Shown here: in pieces, positions 62,837-64,000 of the stretch | Layout of the letters: each line of letters begins with the position of its first letter | How positions within the stretch are numbered: the first letter of the stretch is position 1 | DNA from: Effrenium voratum | Lineage: Eukaryota > Sar > Dinophyceae > Suessiales > Symbiodiniaceae | Length of the DNA stretch: 64,000 nucleotides | Reading direction: 5' to 3' | NCBI GenBank assembly: GCA_963377175.1 | Contig: CAUJNA010003493.1 | Coordinates: 253,584 to 317,583, forward strand | Notes under the pieces: model-generated | The model's input: only the letters and a program-made list of their open reading frames with translations | What the model was told of the DNA's origin: nothing | The model's database searches: none | Made by a program: the position numbers and the translations under genes

Positions 62837-63718
62837 ATGCTCGGACGCATGATAGCACTTCACCACCGTATGACCCAGAACGCTGCGGACATGATGCAGC
62901 TCATCCAGGAGACCCTGAATCAGGCTGACGAGGCACACAGTCGCAGGCTTCATGACGGGCAAGGTCGCTTGCGGCAGCAACATGTCCGAGGCCTGTCGCT
63001 GGCAGAATCATCGCGACCACGAGCACACGATCATGCTGGACTCGATGAGGTGGAACCACCTGGCCCGGTGATTCTGAATTCGGTCAACTCGGAGGATCTG
63101 GCCGACCCTCCACCACCAGTCGGCTTTCAGTCACTCCAGCTACACGCGGACCATAAGCGCAACGCAGTGGCCAACCCCAAGTCGTTGTCCTACGGCATCA
63201 TCACGGGGGACACCAACGAGGCTATAGACCCGCGCTCGAAGAGCTCCATGGCGCACACCTATGCTGGTCAGCTGAGCATCAAGAAGGCCAATATTCCCCG
63301 CTCCATCATGGACAAGGGTGGGACCGATCGACGCAGAACAAAGCGGAAGCGATGCCGCGCTACATCCTCCGAGAAGACGAACTCCCCGGAACCTCCAGCA
63401 CGTCCAGCGCCTCGCACTCCAGCTCCAGCTCCGGTCTCTCCTTGCGCTGGCCTGTTCTCCTCTCCTGAATCCCTTCCCGAACCTCCTGCTCATGCTCACT
63501 CCGATGCCGGCAACCCAGGAACTCCCCCGGAAGTACCTCGCGCCTGGACAGAGGAAGATGACCAGCAGCTTTGCAGCCTGAAAGCGGACAACCGGTCCAA
63601 GTACTCGTACAAATCGCTGGCCAAGAAGCTCAACCGGTCCATCGCGGATGTCACGCAGCGCTGGAAGAGCCTGGAGCGCCTCAGAAAGGTGAAGGAACAG
63701 CACCAGAAGGCCACCTGA
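62837..63718 (+). CDS. Retroelement ORF4: Myb/SANT-domain protein
   Basis: ATG gives 293 residues (the frame is open 18 codons farther upstream). Residues 1-50 are helical (MTQNAADMMQLIQETLNQAD); about 175-190 has the basic cluster RRRTKRKR; about 195-235 is P/S-rich. Residues about 236-285 match a Myb-like domain: W-T-E-E-D-D-Q-Q-L (Trp 237), YSYKSLAKKLNRSIADVTQR, W-K-S-L (Trp 276). A sequence-specific DNA-binding role is likely, perhaps target choice or expression of the element. It lies 3' of the RT in the same orientation. A Myb protein is not a standard PLE component. Confidence 0.75.
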   Translation: MLGRMIALHHRMTQNAADMMQLIQETLNQADEAHSRRLHDGQGRLRQQHVRGLSLAESSRPRAHDHAGLDEVEPPGPVILNSVNSEDLADPPPPVGFQSLQLHADHKRNAVANPKSLSYGIITGDTNEAIDPRSKSSMAHTYAGQLSIKKANIPRSIMDKGGTDRRRTKRKRCRATSSEKTNSPEPPARPAPRTPAPAPVSPCAGLFSSPESLPEPPAHAHSDAGNPGTPPEVPRAWTEEDDQQLCSLKADNRSKYSYKSLAKKLNRSIADVTQRWKSLERLRKVKEQHQKAT

Positions 63719-63897
63719 ACTTAGGCGGTGATGCCACATGTCAAAATGGCCGCAAGTAGGTGGGCACAGGCAGGAGTTCCACAAACGGACCAAATCACCC
63801 ATCGGGAATCATGATGGAGGCGGCTTTCAGAACTTGGCGGTTTCTCTGAGTGTTGAGATTCGGGCTGTTTTGTGTTTCTTTCCCCCTGCGGGGGGTG
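63719..63897 (+). other. 3' untranslated end of the element
   Basis: Non-coding; ends GGGCTGTTTTGTGTTTCTTT then CCCCCTGCGGGGGG (a short hairpin) before the GT run of the right repeat. Confidence 0.5.
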
Positions 63898-64000
63898 TGT
63901 GTGTGTGGCCCCCCTGTTCCTAAGGGGTTTTGCGGTCGTGCCTCTCTCTCTCTTTATTGGAGTATGCCCATGCCAGCAAACCGGCCCCTTTCTTAGTACC
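63898..64000 (+). repeat. Terminal direct repeat of the retroelement, right copy (runs off the window)
   Basis: Same as 51731-51831 apart from two extra bases in the TC run. It begins in GTGTGTGTGG after a G run; its right end is not seen. Confidence 0.93.

Overview
The window looks like nuclear DNA of an intron-rich protist, most probably a dinoflagellate (Symbiodinium-like). This is inference. It rests on short GC3-rich coding segments of 10 to 80 codons separated by kilobase introns, apparent GC-AG introns, CAG or TAG acceptors, a relic-like copy of the dinoflagellate spliced leader, degenerate CCCTAAA-type telomere motifs, very abundant microsatellites and a Penelope-like retroelement. 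There are no operons, Shine-Dalgarno sites, rRNA or convincing tRNA genes. Long open frames over microsatellites are not genes.

Positions 1 to about 48 kb are a mosaic of putative exons, nearly all on the plus strand, in intron-like sequence crowded with short dispersed repeats. Most exons have no recognisable family; they are called on composition plus splice-like borders and their joins are not proven. A group at 7.5-15 kb has a faint resemblance to the VPS13 bridge-like lipid-transfer family. A cluster at 19.85-21.2 kb holds a 0.9 kb purine tract, a 16-bp minisatellite and telomere-like sequence.

The best host gene is a pepsin-like (A1) aspartic protease at 48.2-50.5 kb. It has a signal-peptide exon, an exon ending ...VGKPAQSFQ, and an exon starting VLFDTASGHVLLP. 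The two catalytic-lobe exons join in phase 0 across a GC-AG intron. The 3' part is not visible before a microsatellite and a 100-N gap.

From 51.73 kb to the end lies a multi-ORF Penelope-like element (PLE), bounded by two nearly identical direct repeats of about 100 bp. In order it has ORF1 (P/S/T-rich, with a conserved-looking C-terminal domain), ORF2 (NLS, coiled coil, SAP-like C terminus), ORF3 (GIY-YIG endonuclease, then the region before the reverse transcriptase), a 4.3 kb host-like interruption, the RT palm and thumb (frameshifted, with YVDN in place of YVDD), and ORF4 with a C-terminal Myb/SANT domain. An endonuclease N-terminal to the RT matches the permuted-domain PLE group (Chlamys/Naiad type). 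The added Myb, SAP-like and ORF1 modules and the terminal repeats make this the most novel object here.

At least four families of roughly 60-110 bp elements, three of them with terminal inverted repeats, recur through the non-coding DNA. One has termini that carry both a GT donor and a CAG acceptor, as an intron-generating (introner-like) element would.
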